A DNA stretch of 64,000 nt from Bacillus sp. B1-b2 (GCF_009183415.1 NZ_WEHU01000013.1:62001-126000), one strand, 5' to 3'; shown: positions 29,006 to 36,403, counted from the first letter of the stretch. A program made the numbers and translations. Notes: a model not told the origin generated them from the letters alone.

Positions 29006-29558
29006 CACCAAAACTTCCTTGAAAACAAATAAGAAAAACAATTGAATTAGTTATTATTAATAAAATTATACCATTTTTAGAATAGGAAGAAACATCTAAT
29101 AACTTATTAAGCTAATTAATCAATTGGGTAAGTGTTGGATAATTTCGGAATTGGAGTATAGTTCATAAAATACTCACCTTTTTTATAAAACTTATTAATA
29201 ATGGAATGAATTTCAATTTATAGGAGGGTAGGAAGTCGAAAGGAAGATATCAGCTTAGGATATAATCTGGATGATGAATGTATATGAATATAAAATCATA
29301 TTGGCTTTAAAATAATGAGTATTTCTTCTTTATAATACGTAACTAAAATGAGTAATAAGGAAATAAATCGTTATTCCGATATGTTCTGTGGGAAAGAGAA
29401 TTCTGCATCCTAAATTTAAGTTTTATTAGGATAAATAAATACTCCCCAATTTCCCTAAAACCATTCACTCCAAGGAGTCTCCCTACATAATATATTCAGA
29501 CTATAACTATACCCATCCCAAAGTTCATAGCTGGCAAAGGCAAGGAGGGTTACACTAC
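29006..29558 (+). other. Long gene-free region before gerE
   Basis: 550 AT-rich bases. The only supported element is the sigma-K-type promoter at 29466-29494. GGAGGGTAGGAAG at 29223-29235 resembles a ribosome-binding site but no start codon follows it. B. subtilis has ysmA between sdhB and gerE; no trace was seen. Confidence 0.5.
29466..29494 (+). promoter_or_regulatory. Sigma-K-type promoter of gerE
   Basis: CACT (29466-29469), a 16-base spacer and CATAATATA (29486-29494) fit the sigma-K consensus (AC at -35, CATANNNTA at -10). GerE is known to be made under sigma-K in the mother cell. The start codon is 65 bases downstream. Confidence 0.6.
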
Positions 29559-29783
29559 TTGAAGGAGAATGAATTTACTCACAAGCCATTATTAACAAAA
29601 AGAGAAAGAGAAGTATTTGAGCTGTTAGTCCAAGATAAAACGACTAAGGAAATCGCGAGCGATTTATTCATAAGCGAGAAAACAGTTCGAAATCATATTT
29701 CTAATGCTATGCAGAAGCTGGGCGTTAAGGGACGTTCACAAGCTGTTGTAGAGCTCCTAAGAATGGGAGAACTAGAGCTATAA
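29559..29783 (+). CDS. gerE: Spore coat transcription regulator GerE
   Basis: A 74-residue LuxR-type helix-turn-helix protein that, late in sporulation, activates or represses sigma-K-dependent coat genes. LTKREREVFELLVQDKTTKE and IASDLFISEKTVRNHISNAM cover the DNA-binding domain, which is essentially the whole protein, and the match to B. subtilis GerE is near-identical with the same length. The start is TTG at 29559 with AAGGAGGG nine bases upstream; no ATG is available. Confidence 0.96.
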   Translation: MKENEFTHKPLLTKREREVFELLVQDKTTKEIASDLFISEKTVRNHISNAMQKLGVKGRSQAVVELLRMGELEL

Positions 29784-29796
29784 TGAAGAAGATGAT

Positions 29797-29837
29797 CTGT
29801 GTAAGCGTCATAGTCAGACAAACAACACTTACACGGG
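29797..29837 (+). terminator. Possible gerE terminator
   Basis: An imperfect inverted repeat (GTGTAAGCG with CACTTACAC) has a long loop and a T-rich tail. Weak. Confidence 0.35.
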
Positions 29838-29899
29838 TCATTTTCTTTAAATTAAGGGAGAGGGTAGTAAAGAATAAGGATGATGAGAAGTGTAAGGAG

Positions 29900-29927
29900 A
29901 AAAAACATCCTACAGATTAAGTAGGAT
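29900..29927 (-). terminator. Terminator of the small-gene trio
   Basis: Read leftward, ATCCTAC/GTAGGAT (29907-29913 with 29921-29927) is followed by a run of six T. It lies just past the 48-residue gene. Confidence 0.65.
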
Positions 29928-29937
29928 TCTAAAGACA

Positions 29938-30084
29938 TTATTTTAACTGATCAAGCTTACTTGAGATTTCTCTGAGAATGTCATTTTTTTCTTTTAATAA
30001 CTGATAAAACTTTACTACTGCAATAATAATTAAAACGGCAGGTAGTAAAGAAATGAGAAGGGTTACAATCGGTATAATGCTCAT
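29938..30084 (-). CDS. 48-residue single-span membrane protein (paralogue of 30354-30542)
   Basis: The frame encodes one membrane span (about residues 4-28, LPAVLIIIAVVKFY) and a charged tail KEKNDILREISSKLDQLK. The tail and span match the 62-residue protein encoded 270 bases upstream (PIVLIIIAVVKFYKLMKEKN), so the two are diverged tandem paralogues. AAAGGAG lies 13 bases before the ATG, a rather long spacing. The function is unknown. It is probably the last gene of a three-gene leftward unit, ending at the terminator 29900-29927. Confidence 0.65.
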   Translation of the reverse strand: MSIIPIVTLLISLLPAVLIIIAVVKFYQLLKEKNDILREISSKLDQLK

Positions 30085-30111
30085 TATAAATAGCCAACTC
30101 CTTTAAAATAC

Positions 30112-30306
30112 TTATAATGCTTGAAATTTTTCAGTCTGTTTGACTTTCATAGAGACTACTTCTCCGCACTTCTTGCAAAATAAAACAGTTATCGGAGAGC
30201 CTGTAGAAAATATTTTATCTGTTGGTCGAACGGCAGCATATCCTTCTAAAGATCCTTCAGCAAAGGTAGTACTTCCACAATCTCTACAATGCAAATTCGT
30301 ATCCAT
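30112..30306 (-). CDS. 64-residue zinc-ribbon protein
   Basis: Two CxxC knuckles are visible: LHCRDCGS at residues 5-12 and LFCKKCGE near 45-52, the spacing of a zinc ribbon. Between them lies EGSLEGYAAVRPTDKIFSTG. The start is ATG at 30306, preceded by AGAGGTGAT; an upstream in-frame ATG at 30339 lacks a site. It lies between two paralogous membrane proteins, which suggests a joint unit. Function not recognised. Confidence 0.7.
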   Translation of the reverse strand: MDTNLHCRDCGSTTFAEGSLEGYAAVRPTDKIFSTGSPITVLFCKKCGEVVSMKVKQTEKFQAL

Positions 30307-30353
30307 TCCTATCACCTCTAATGATATTTTGAAATGCAAAAAAATTTAATAGT

Positions 30354-30542
30354 TTATTTTTTATCCAATCGATCATCAAGCTTTCTAGAAATTTCCTTTA
30401 AAATCTCATTCTTTTCTTTCATTAACTTGTAAAACTTAACTACTGCAATGATGATTAGTACTATAGGGACTAGATAAAACAATGAACCAAAAAATAATGA
30501 TATTAGTGATAAAAAATCCCCAGACCCAGATACAACACTCAT
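30354..30542 (-). CDS. 62-residue single-span membrane protein
   Basis: The N-terminal half is hydrophobic (LFYLVPIVLIIIAVVKFY), and the tail MKEKNEILKEISRKLDDRL is a charged amphipathic helix. GGAGGT lies seven bases before the ATG, a strong site. It is the first gene of the leftward trio and a paralogue of the 48-residue gene. Such proteins resemble short phage-shock or PLDc_N-like tails only in general form; no family was recognised. Confidence 0.7.
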   Translation of the reverse strand: MSVVSGSGDFLSLISLFFGSLFYLVPIVLIIIAVVKFYKLMKEKNEILKEISRKLDDRLDKK

Positions 30543-30777
30543 CTACTATACCTCCAATTGTTAGCTATCTATAGTAACTAATACGATTACATAACAAAAA
30601 GGTTTCAAAGGCAGCACATTCTCTCATAGTGCTTACATGTGAATAATTCATTTTTTACGTTAATGATGATGGTATCGTGTAGTTTGCAACATATCAGATA
30701 TAATCAATAGTTAATTAGACATGTATTACCTGCTCATTCACACTTCATTGACCTCTAAAATATTCCATTTAATCAAT

Positions 30778-30806
30778 AAAAGGATAGCTCATCTGCTGTC
30801 CTTTTT
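30778..30806 (+). terminator. Orphan intrinsic terminator
   Basis: An 11-bp stem with one T-G pair (30778-30788 with 30795-30805) has a 6-nt loop and a T run. No rightward gene ends nearby; it may insulate the ysmB promoter from upstream transcription. Confidence 0.65.
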
Positions 30807-30877
30807 CTCATAGCCTAAAACAATGCTATAAATATAATATTTTTTTTCTAAATCTATATGACATACCGCATAACAAG

Positions 30878-30906
30878 TTTACGATTTCACATTTGTAGAT
30901 TATAAT
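30878..30906 (+). promoter_or_regulatory. Sigma-A promoter of ysmB-racE
   Basis: TTTACG (30878-30883), 17-base spacer, TATAAT (30901-30906); 72 bases before the ysmB start. Confidence 0.7.
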
Positions 30907-30978
30907 TGATATAATGAAGATACGAAAAATGTCGGAAATTATATATTTCTGTATATCTAAAGTAGAGAGGTATTCAAT

Positions 30979-31431
30979 ATGACGGAAGAATTAAAGAACT
31001 CTAAAGAGTATTTAGATAATATTGCTACTATTGAAAAAGAGTTAAGGTATATTAGTGGGATTATTAAGCAAAAAGGAAGAGAGATTCTAAGTAACTATAC
31101 GATAACACCACCACAGTTTGTTGCCTTACAGTGGTTATTTGAAGATGGGGACATGACGATTGGTGAACTTTCTAATAAGATGTTTTTAGCATTCAGCACG
31201 ACAACAGATCTAGTTGATCGTATGGAAAAAAATGAGTTGGTTCAACGTGTAAAAGATCCGAATGATCGAAGGGTTGTTAGAATACATCTTTTAGAAGAAG
31301 GAAAGCGATTAATTGATGAAGTAATAAAAAAACGTCAAGTGTACCTTCAAGAAGTTTTAGGGGAATATACAACAGAGGAAATGGAAGATTTAAAGAAACA
31401 TTTCTTACGATTACATCAAGAAATGCGATAA
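30979..31431 (+). CDS. ysmB: MarR family transcriptional regulator
   Basis: A 150-residue winged-helix regulator. The helix-turn-helix and wing are in [20 protein letters not shown] and [21 protein letters not shown], a typical MarR layout with the conserved D-x-R-DRR wing. It lies next to racE with 16 bases between, as in B. subtilis, so it is probably the first gene of a ysmB-racE operon. AGAGAGG lies before the ATG. Effector and targets are unknown. Confidence 0.9.
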   Translation: MTEELKNSKEYLDNIATIEKELRYISGIIKQKGREILSNYTITPPQFVALQWLFEDGDMTIGELSNKMFLAFSTTTDLVDRMEKNELVQRVKDPNDRRVVRIHLLEEGKRLIDEVIKKRQVYLQEVLGEYTTEEMEDLKKHFLRLHQEMR

Positions 31432-31447
31432 GAATGAGGCGGTTTTT

Positions 31448-32242
31448 TTGGAAAGAGCGATAGGGGTTATTGATTCTGGGGTTGGTGGATTAACAGTAGC
31501 AAAGGAAATTATGCGCCAGCTTCCATATGAAAATATCATCTATTTAGGTGATACAGCACGTTGTCCATATGGTCCGAGAACAGGTGAAGAAGTGAAATCT
31601 TTTACTTGGGAAATGACGCGCTTTCTTCTCGAGAAAAATATAAAAATGCTTGTTATTGCATGTAATACGGCTACTGCGGTGGCTATAGAAGAAATAAAAG
31701 CAAGCATTCCTATTCCTGTAATAGGTGTCATTATTCCAGGGGCCAGAACAGCTATTAAAGTGACAAGAAATCAACAAATTGGAATGATTGGCACTATTGG
31801 TACAGTTAAAAGCAGAGCATATGAAAAAGCGCTGAAGAAGATCAATAATAAGGTACAAACGAACAGCTTAGCGTGTCCGAAGTTTGTACCATTAGTTGAA
31901 AGTGGAGAATATGATGGTCCAGTTGCAAGAAAGATAGTTGCAGAAACCTTACTTCCATTAAAAGATACATCTATAGATACTCTCATTTTAGGGTGCACCC
32001 ATTATCCTTTGCTCGAGAAAGTAATTCGTGAGGAAATGGGGAAAAAGGTGAAAGTGATAAGCTCTGGTGAGGAGACAGCAAGAGAAGTTAGTACCATTCT
32101 AAATCATCAGGACCAATTAGCTACATCTGATAATGAAGTGAAGCATCATTTTTACACAACTGGTTCTAAAGAGATGTTTATGAAGATAGCATCTAAGTGG
32201 TTGGAACAAGATATTGAGGCAGTAGAAACAATTGTATTATAG
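31448..32242 (+). CDS. racE: Glutamate racemase
   Basis: The cytosolic enzyme makes D-glutamate for peptidoglycan and, in some bacilli, for poly-gamma-glutamate. Over 264 residues it shows [13 protein letters not shown] (Asp9, Ser10), the first catalytic Cys72 in VIACNTATA and the second, Cys183, in LGCTHYPLL. The start is TTG at 31448 with GAGGCGG upstream. It follows ysmB closely and is followed by gerM in the B. subtilis order. Confidence 0.96.
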   Translation: MERAIGVIDSGVGGLTVAKEIMRQLPYENIIYLGDTARCPYGPRTGEEVKSFTWEMTRFLLEKNIKMLVIACNTATAVAIEEIKASIPIPVIGVIIPGARTAIKVTRNQQIGMIGTIGTVKSRAYEKALKKINNKVQTNSLACPKFVPLVESGEYDGPVARKIVAETLLPLKDTSIDTLILGCTHYPLLEKVIREEMGKKVKVISSGEETAREVSTILNHQDQLATSDNEVKHHFYTTGSKEMFMKIASKWLEQDIEAVETIVL

Positions 32243-32414
32243 AAAAAACTAAGAATAGTACTTCATTATTTTTCCGCAAGTTGGAATAAATAGTGAAAAT
32301 ACTATTCTTTTTTTATAATGGCTAAAATAATTTTAGAAAAATCTCTTTAAGGCGGTCTAAAAATAAAATAGGCTCGTATATATATTAGTACAAACTGTCT
32401 TAGGAGTGATAAAG

Positions 32415-33482
32415 ATGTCTAAGAATACCAAAAAAATGACCATTGTATCAGCGGTTATTATATCATCCGTATTAATTTCTGGTTGTAGCTTATTAGGAGG
32501 GAAAGAAAGTGTAGACCCACCTCAAAATACTACATATGAGGAAGATGCTGCCAAGGATTCAACAAAGGAAACAACAGGTGAAGTAGCAACAGAAGAAACA
32601 ATGCCTGTTGAGTTATATTTAATGGACAAATATGGATATATCGTTCCACAAACATTAAACTTACCAAAAACCAATAGTGTAGCAAAGGAAAGTTTAGAGT
32701 ATTTAGTCAAAGGTGGAAAAGTTACCGAATTACTTCCTAATGACTTTCAAGCTGTACTACCAGAAAATACGGAAGTTACTGTAAATATTAAGGACAAGGT
32801 TGCAACAGTTGATTTCTCTAGTGCGTTTAATGAGTATGAAGCAGAAAATGAATCAAAGATTTTACAATCTGTTACATGGACACTAACACAATTTGATACC
32901 ATTGATTCTGTTAAGCTAACTGTAGCTGGTAAAGAACTAACAGAAATGCCAGTTAATAAAACGCCAATTCAAGGGGAATTAACTCGTGCAGATGGGATTA
33001 ATATTGATACAGAAAACGTAACAGATATCGCAAATACTAGACCATTAACGGTATATTACCTAGGTGGAGAAATGGATTCTTACTATTATGTCCCTGTAAC
33101 TAAGCGTGTTAGTAATGCAGAAGAAGATAATATTGCTTCAGCAGTCGGTGAATTAATCGAAGGGCCAGGTAGCCTTGGTGGAGCTTCTTCCTTAATGAGT
33201 TTCTTAACAGATGATGTAAAACTGTTAGATGATCCAGTAGTAGCAGATGGAAAAGTAACCTTGAATTTTAATGAAAATATTTATACAAGTGGGTTAGAAG
33301 GTGAAGAGAAGGTAGTAGCAGATGAAGTGTTGAATTCCATTGTACTATCCTTAACAGAGCAAAAAGGAATTGAAGGTGTGTCTATCACGGTTAATGGAGA
33401 AGCAGACTTAGTGAATGCAGAGGGAGAATCTTTAACAGAGCCAGTAACACGTCCTGAAAATGTAAATACAGGAAGTTTCTAA
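32415..33482 (+). CDS. gerM: Germination (cortex hydrolysis) and sporulation lipoprotein GerM
   Basis: A 355-residue membrane-anchored lipoprotein required for sporulation and germination in B. subtilis, where it helps tether the SpoIIIA-SpoIIQ channel. The signal peptide ends in lipobox LISGC (Cys24). Two GerMN domains follow (about 70-195 and 215-345), each with the patterns LPKTNSVAKESLEYLVKGG or VSNAEEDNIASAVGELIEGP and ending in NFNENIYTSG-like strands. The start is ATG at 32415, four bases after AGGAGTGAT; the in-frame GTG at 32406 overlaps that site. Confidence 0.93.
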   Translation: MSKNTKKMTIVSAVIISSVLISGCSLLGGKESVDPPQNTTYEEDAAKDSTKETTGEVATEETMPVELYLMDKYGYIVPQTLNLPKTNSVAKESLEYLVKGGKVTELLPNDFQAVLPENTEVTVNIKDKVATVDFSSAFNEYEAENESKILQSVTWTLTQFDTIDSVKLTVAGKELTEMPVNKTPIQGELTRADGINIDTENVTDIANTRPLTVYYLGGEMDSYYYVPVTKRVSNAEEDNIASAVGELIEGPGSLGGASSLMSFLTDDVKLLDDPVVADGKVTLNFNENIYTSGLEGEEKVVADEVLNSIVLSLTEQKGIEGVSITVNGEADLVNAEGESLTEPVTRPENVNTGSF

Positions 33483-33493
33483 TTATATAAGAA

Positions 33494-33529
33494 GAAAGGG
33501 TGTGCTTATACAAGCCATCCTTTTTTTTG
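33494..33529 (+). terminator. gerM terminator
   Basis: The hairpin AAAGGGTGTGCTT/AAGCCATCCTTT has a bulged T and one G-T pair, and is followed by a T run. Confidence 0.75.
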
Positions 33530-33540
33530 TAGGAGGAATT

Positions 33541-33597
33541 TTGCATAAGTGGACGCAAAGATTTTTCAGTAGTAAACTAAATGTAGGTGAAATGTAA
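33541..33597 (+). CDS. Possible 18-residue leader peptide before rdgB
   Basis: TTG at 33541 has a perfect AGGAGG at 33531-33536 and opens an 18-codon frame (starts LHKWTQRFF, ends GEM) that stops 25 bases before rdgB. In B. subtilis rph lies here. The strong site may be a remnant of a deleted gene or serve a real small peptide. Not tested by conservation. Confidence 0.3.
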   Translation: MHKWTQRFFSSKLNVGEM

Positions 33598-33622
33598 GTT
33601 AGTAAGAATAAAGGAGAATTTT

Positions 33623-34216
33623 ATGAAAGAAATTATTATCGCAACAAAGAACCCAGGTAAAGCGAAAGAATTTGTTCAAATGTTTGAGCCGCTTGGATAT
33701 GAAGTGAAGACATTATTGGATTTTCCAGAATTAGAAGATGTCGAAGAAACAGGAACAACCTTTGAGGAAAATGCAAAATTAAAAGCAGAGACTATATCTA
33801 ATATTTTAAATAAAATTGTATTGTCCGATGATTCTGGTCTTATGATAGATGCTTTAGATGGAAGACCAGGTGTATATTCAGCGCGTTATGCAGGAGAGCA
33901 AAAAAATGATTCAGATAATATGGACAAGGTCTTAGAAGAGTTAAAGACTGTGCCTTCAGAAGATAGAACTGCACGTTTTTGCTGTACACTAGCTGTTGCT
34001 ATCCCTGAAAAAGAATCGCTGACTTTTACAGGGGCGTGTGAAGGGGTAATAATGGAAGAAAAAAAAGGTACATATGGATTTGGTTATGATCCTATCTTTT
34101 ATGTAGTAGAAGAGCAAAAAGCAATGGCGGAATTACCACCTGAAACTAAAAATAAAATAAGTCATCGTGCAAAAGCAATTCAACAATTAAAAATGCAAAT
34201 ACAAGATATTTTTTAA
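33623..34216 (+). CDS. rdgB: Non-canonical purine NTP pyrophosphatase (RdgB/HAM1)
   Basis: A 197-residue house-cleaning enzyme that hydrolyses dITP, XTP and similar nucleotides. Motifs are IATKNPGKAKEF at the N-terminus, LSDDSGLMIDALDGRPGVYSARYAG and TYGFGYDPIFY. The start is ATG at 33623 with AAAGGAG; the in-frame GTG at 33587 has no suitable site. It pairs with the ysnB phosphoesterase 15 bases downstream, equal to B. subtilis ysnA-ysnB. Confidence 0.93.
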   Translation: MKEIIIATKNPGKAKEFVQMFEPLGYEVKTLLDFPELEDVEETGTTFEENAKLKAETISNILNKIVLSDDSGLMIDALDGRPGVYSARYAGEQKNDSDNMDKVLEELKTVPSEDRTARFCCTLAVAIPEKESLTFTGACEGVIMEEKKGTYGFGYDPIFYVVEEQKAMAELPPETKNKISHRAKAIQQLKMQIQDIF

Positions 34217-34231
34217 AGGAAGGTTATTGAT

Positions 34232-34741
34232 ATGAATGTACTAATAGTAAGTGATAGTCATGGCTTTCATTCCGAACTTGGCCAAGTTAAGGATAGACAT
34301 GAAAAGGAAGTAGACTTATTCTTACATTGTGGGGATTCAGAACTTTCTAAAGACGAAAAAGCGATGCAAGGCTATGTGACGGTTCAAGGAAATTGTGATT
34401 ATGAGGAAAGATATCCTACTCAAACTTTACAAAATGCTGCGGGTAAGAATATTTTTATGACACATGGTCATTTATATGGTGTGAAATCGAGTTTAACAAA
34501 TTTGTCCTATAAAGCAAAAGAGATAGGAGCAAATATCGTTTGTTTTGGTCATTCACATTTATTAGGAATGGAAATGATAGAAGATATTTTATATATTAAT
34601 CCAGGTAGCCTCAGACTTCCTAGAGGAAGGGTAGAACAAACATATGTGATCTTAACAATAGAAGAGAACAGATATGTAACAAATGTGTATGATCTTCACA
34701 AAGGACTATTACCTGAATTAAAGCGTGTTTTTTCCATCTAA
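34232..34741 (+). CDS. ysnB: YfcE/MJ0936-type metallophosphoesterase
   Basis: A 169-residue calcineurin-like phosphoesterase. Metal-binding motifs run in order: VSDSHG, HCGDSE, VQGNCD, MTHGHLYG and GHSH, all intact. The substrate is unknown. It is translated from ATG with AAAGGAAGG upstream, 15 bases after rdgB, and is the last gene of that unit. Confidence 0.9.
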   Translation: MNVLIVSDSHGFHSELGQVKDRHEKEVDLFLHCGDSELSKDEKAMQGYVTVQGNCDYEERYPTQTLQNAAGKNIFMTHGHLYGVKSSLTNLSYKAKEIGANIVCFGHSHLLGMEMIEDILYINPGSLRLPRGRVEQTYVILTIEENRYVTNVYDLHKGLLPELKRVFSI

Positions 34742-34802
34742 AGTAAACTACCTAAAGAGAAATGAAAATATTTCTCTTTAGGAAAAAAAGTTTAAAATAT
34801 TA

Positions 34803-34831
34803 TTGACATAAGGTTCAATTGGTCATATAAT
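34803..34831 (+). promoter_or_regulatory. Consensus sigma-A promoter of the tRNA-Arg pair
   Basis: A perfect TTGACA (34803-34808), 17-base spacer and perfect TATAAT (34826-34831) stand 40 bases before the first tRNA. No second promoter is seen before the second copy. Confidence 0.9.
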
Positions 34832-34871
34832 AAGTAATGTCCTGATGACACATTAAATGTTTTACATACAT

Positions 34872-34945
34872 GTCCCAGTAGCTCAGCCGGATAGAGCATA
34901 CGCCTTCTAAGCGTACGGTCGGGAGTTCGAATCTCTCCTGGGACG
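34872..34945 (+). tRNA. tRNA-Arg(UCU), copy 1
   Basis: This 74-base cloverleaf has acceptor GTCCCAG/CTGGGAC, D arm GCTC...GAGC, anticodon stem TACGC/GCGTA with loop CTTCTAA (anticodon TCT at 34906-34908), T arm GGGAG-TTCGAAT-CTCTC, discriminator G. CCA is not encoded. It reads AGA and AGG, AGA being frequent in these genes. Confidence 0.97.
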
Positions 34946-35004
34946 CATTTACTTAATATAGTGAAGTATGGTAATATAAGTTTGTAGAAAACAAAATGAT
35001 GCAT

Positions 35005-35078
35005 GTCCCAGTAGCTCAGCCGGATAGAGCATACGCCTTCTAAGCGTACGGTCGGGAGTTCGAATCTCTCCTGGGACG
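35005..35078 (+). tRNA. tRNA-Arg(UCU), copy 2
   Basis: This is identical over all 74 bases to copy 1, 133 bases downstream, and preceded by a similar hexamer (GCATGT versus ACATGT). It is cotranscribed with copy 1, ending at the terminator 35086-35122. Confidence 0.97.
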
Positions 35079-35085
35079 TAATGAG

Positions 35086-35122
35086 AAAAAAGCTTATTCT
35101 TTTAAAGAATAAGCTTTTTTTA
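35086..35122. terminator. Bidirectional terminator, tRNA-Arg / stress gene
   Basis: A 17-bp A/T-flanked stem (35086-35102 with 35104-35120) has As at left and Ts at right. Confidence 0.85.
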
Positions 35123-35124
35123 TG

Positions 35125-35535
35125 TTAATCTACCTTTTTACGTTCAAATGTTGTATTCATTGTCTGAGATGGCATAACATCTACTTCGTTATTATCAAAG
35201 CTTGTATGATCCACTGTCTGTTCTTCTATCACCATACTAGAGTCTAGAAAAATTAAATATTTTCCTTTTTGCAATTCTGACTCATATTCCGTTGCTTTTC
35301 CATCAGCTTCTGCTTGTTGATTATCCATACTGTCTAAAAAGGACGTGGGCTCCACGCTTTCTATACTTGTAGATGTCTGAATCTCAACATTAGTTTCATT
35401 TGATATAAAGGAAAGGTCATTATTTTTTGAAAGGACAGAAATTTGCTTGGGAGAATATCCTTTATACGTTAATTCTTTGATTGCTTCAATTGTTTCTTCA
35501 GAAGTTTTAAAAATACCTACTAAACTTTTTCCCAT
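35125..35535 (-). CDS. General stress protein 17M-like (YflT domain)
   Basis: A 136-residue soluble protein. The first 70 residues match the YflT/GsiB-neighbour heat-induced stress domain (VGIFKTSEETIEAIKELTYKG, SPKQISVLSKNND), and the rest is acidic and low in complexity. GGAGG lies seven bases before the ATG. A near-perfect sigma-B promoter lies upstream, which supports a general-stress role. Function unknown. Confidence 0.8.
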   Translation of the reverse strand: MGKSLVGIFKTSEETIEAIKELTYKGYSPKQISVLSKNNDLSFISNETNVEIQTSTSIESVEPTSFLDSMDNQQAEADGKATEYESELQKGKYLIFLDSSMVIEEQTVDHTSFDNNEVDVMPSQTMNTTFERKKVD

Positions 35536-35569
35536 ATTAGATACCTCCGTTAATTGTAATAATAGTTAG

Positions 35570-35595
35570 TTTCCCGCTATTTTATAAGTTTAAAC
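35570..35595 (-). promoter_or_regulatory. Sigma-B promoter of the YflT-like gene
   Basis: Read leftward: GTTTAA, 14 bases, GGGAAA, matching sigma-B (GTTTAA-N12-14-GGGTAT type). It ends 35 bases before the start codon. Confidence 0.75.
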
Positions 35596-35813
35596 AGACA
35601 AGTTCGTCCATAAGGTATGATTACTTTATTGAAATAATTTGATTGGAATTTTCTGAAAGTGGTAAAGTCCATTCGTTATTAGATGTACTATTTCCTTACA
35701 AGTAGATGTTATATAAAAATTTCAATGGAAATGAAGAAAAAGGTTTAATATATGTAAAATTTGACCAAACTGTGAGCAACAGAAAAAGTATGTGCACAAA
35801 TATACATTTACAC

Positions 35814-35843
35814 TTGAAAACGTTTACTTTATTCGTGTATAAT
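35814..35843 (+). promoter_or_regulatory. Sigma-A promoter overlapped by a cre site
   Basis: TTGAAA (35814-35819), an 18-base spacer and TATAAT (35838-35843). The sequence TGAAAACGTTTACT (35815-35828) fits 13 of 14 positions of the CcpA operator TGWAANCGNTNWCA and covers the -35, an arrangement expected to give glucose repression. Confidence 0.65.
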
Positions 35844-35928
35844 AAAAATCATAGAAAGTTAATACGTGATAATAATGTTATGTGAATAGATGAACGAAAT
35901 AATATATGCAAGGGAGTCAGTGATTTTT

Positions 35929-36120
35929 ATGATACTTATGGAATTAAGTAGAAGTAGATTGATTGTAATTAATTACTATAAAAATGGTTTTTTAGAAACA
36001 TGTAAAGGGGTAATTCAAAAATTAAATTTAAACGACCAAACGATTGATATAAAAGATGATCAGGAAAATATGCTTCAAATTCGTCTATCTTGGATAAAGG
36101 ATGTTTCAGCAGCTTATTAA
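35929..36120 (+). CDS. Short YolD-like family protein
   Basis: About 63 residues. IVINYYKNGFLETCKGVIQK and LNDQTIDIKDD resemble the C-terminal half of YolD-like proteins (ITYYxxGxIxxxxGxIxKID), without their N-terminal half. The start is uncertain: ATG at 35929 is 12 bases from AGGGAG; in-frame GTG at 35920 (three bases) and ATG at 35890 (no site) are alternatives. It has its own promoter with a cre site and its own terminator. Function unknown. Confidence 0.6.
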   Translation: MILMELSRSRLIVINYYKNGFLETCKGVIQKLNLNDQTIDIKDDQENMLQIRLSWIKDVSAAY

Positions 36121-36134
36121 TAAAAAAAGTTTTG

Positions 36135-36166
36135 AAACCGTTTACTATAAACGGTTTTTGTTTTTT
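36135..36166 (+). terminator. Terminator of the YolD-like gene
   Basis: The 10-bp stem AAACCGTTTA/TAAACGGTTT (36135-36144 with 36148-36157) is followed by T-rich sequence. Confidence 0.8.
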
Positions 36167-36342
36167 CGGAATATTATGTTAGATTATATAACAGGATACT
36201 GTTAAATATGTAATTATTGCATTATAATGAAATCTGAAAGAAAAGAATTATCCAAAAAAATGATGGGCAATTATGTTAGTGACAGAATAGAAAAAATTTT
36301 TTGTCAATTTTCTAAGTACATGCTTTGTTGGTATATCAATAT

Positions 36343-36356
36343 TGTAAGCGTATACA
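36343..36356 (+). promoter_or_regulatory. cre (CcpA) site of ilv-leu
   Basis: TGTAAGCGTATACA matches 13 of 14 positions of the cre consensus. It is centred about 90 bases before the expected transcription start. In B. subtilis CcpA activates ilv-leu from a cre in this upstream position. Confidence 0.75.
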
Positions 36357-36403
36357 ATAAAAGTCCTTTTGTTTAAATAATCAAATAATTCTTAAAAATG
36401 GTG

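Larger units (their letters stand above)
30543..30978. other. Divergent region between the small-gene trio and ysmB
   Basis: It contains an isolated terminator hairpin (30778-30806) and the ysmB promoter (30878-30906). The trio's own promoter was not identified. No further open frame is supported. Confidence 0.5.
35536..35928. other. Divergent region, stress gene / YolD-like gene
   Basis: It holds the sigma-B promoter on the left (35570-35595) and, on the right, a sigma-A promoter overlapped by a cre site (35814-35843). The middle shows nothing recognisable. Confidence 0.6.

Noticed and set aside
31544-31858. 104-codon frame antisense to racE
   Set aside because: It overlaps a clear racE and has no recognisable start region.
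34751-34782. 13-bp hairpin after ysnB considered as a terminator
   Set aside because: Rightward it is followed by A rather than T, so it is not a canonical terminator; it may still stabilise the ysnB mRNA end.
34792-35004. 70-codon frame on the minus strand covering the first tRNA-Arg
   Set aside because: It reads through the tRNA and its promoter; the tRNA cloverleaf explains the sequence.
34872-35078. Integration of a mobile element at tRNA-Arg
   Set aside because: No integrase, phage gene or att-type partial tRNA repeat is nearby; both copies are full length.
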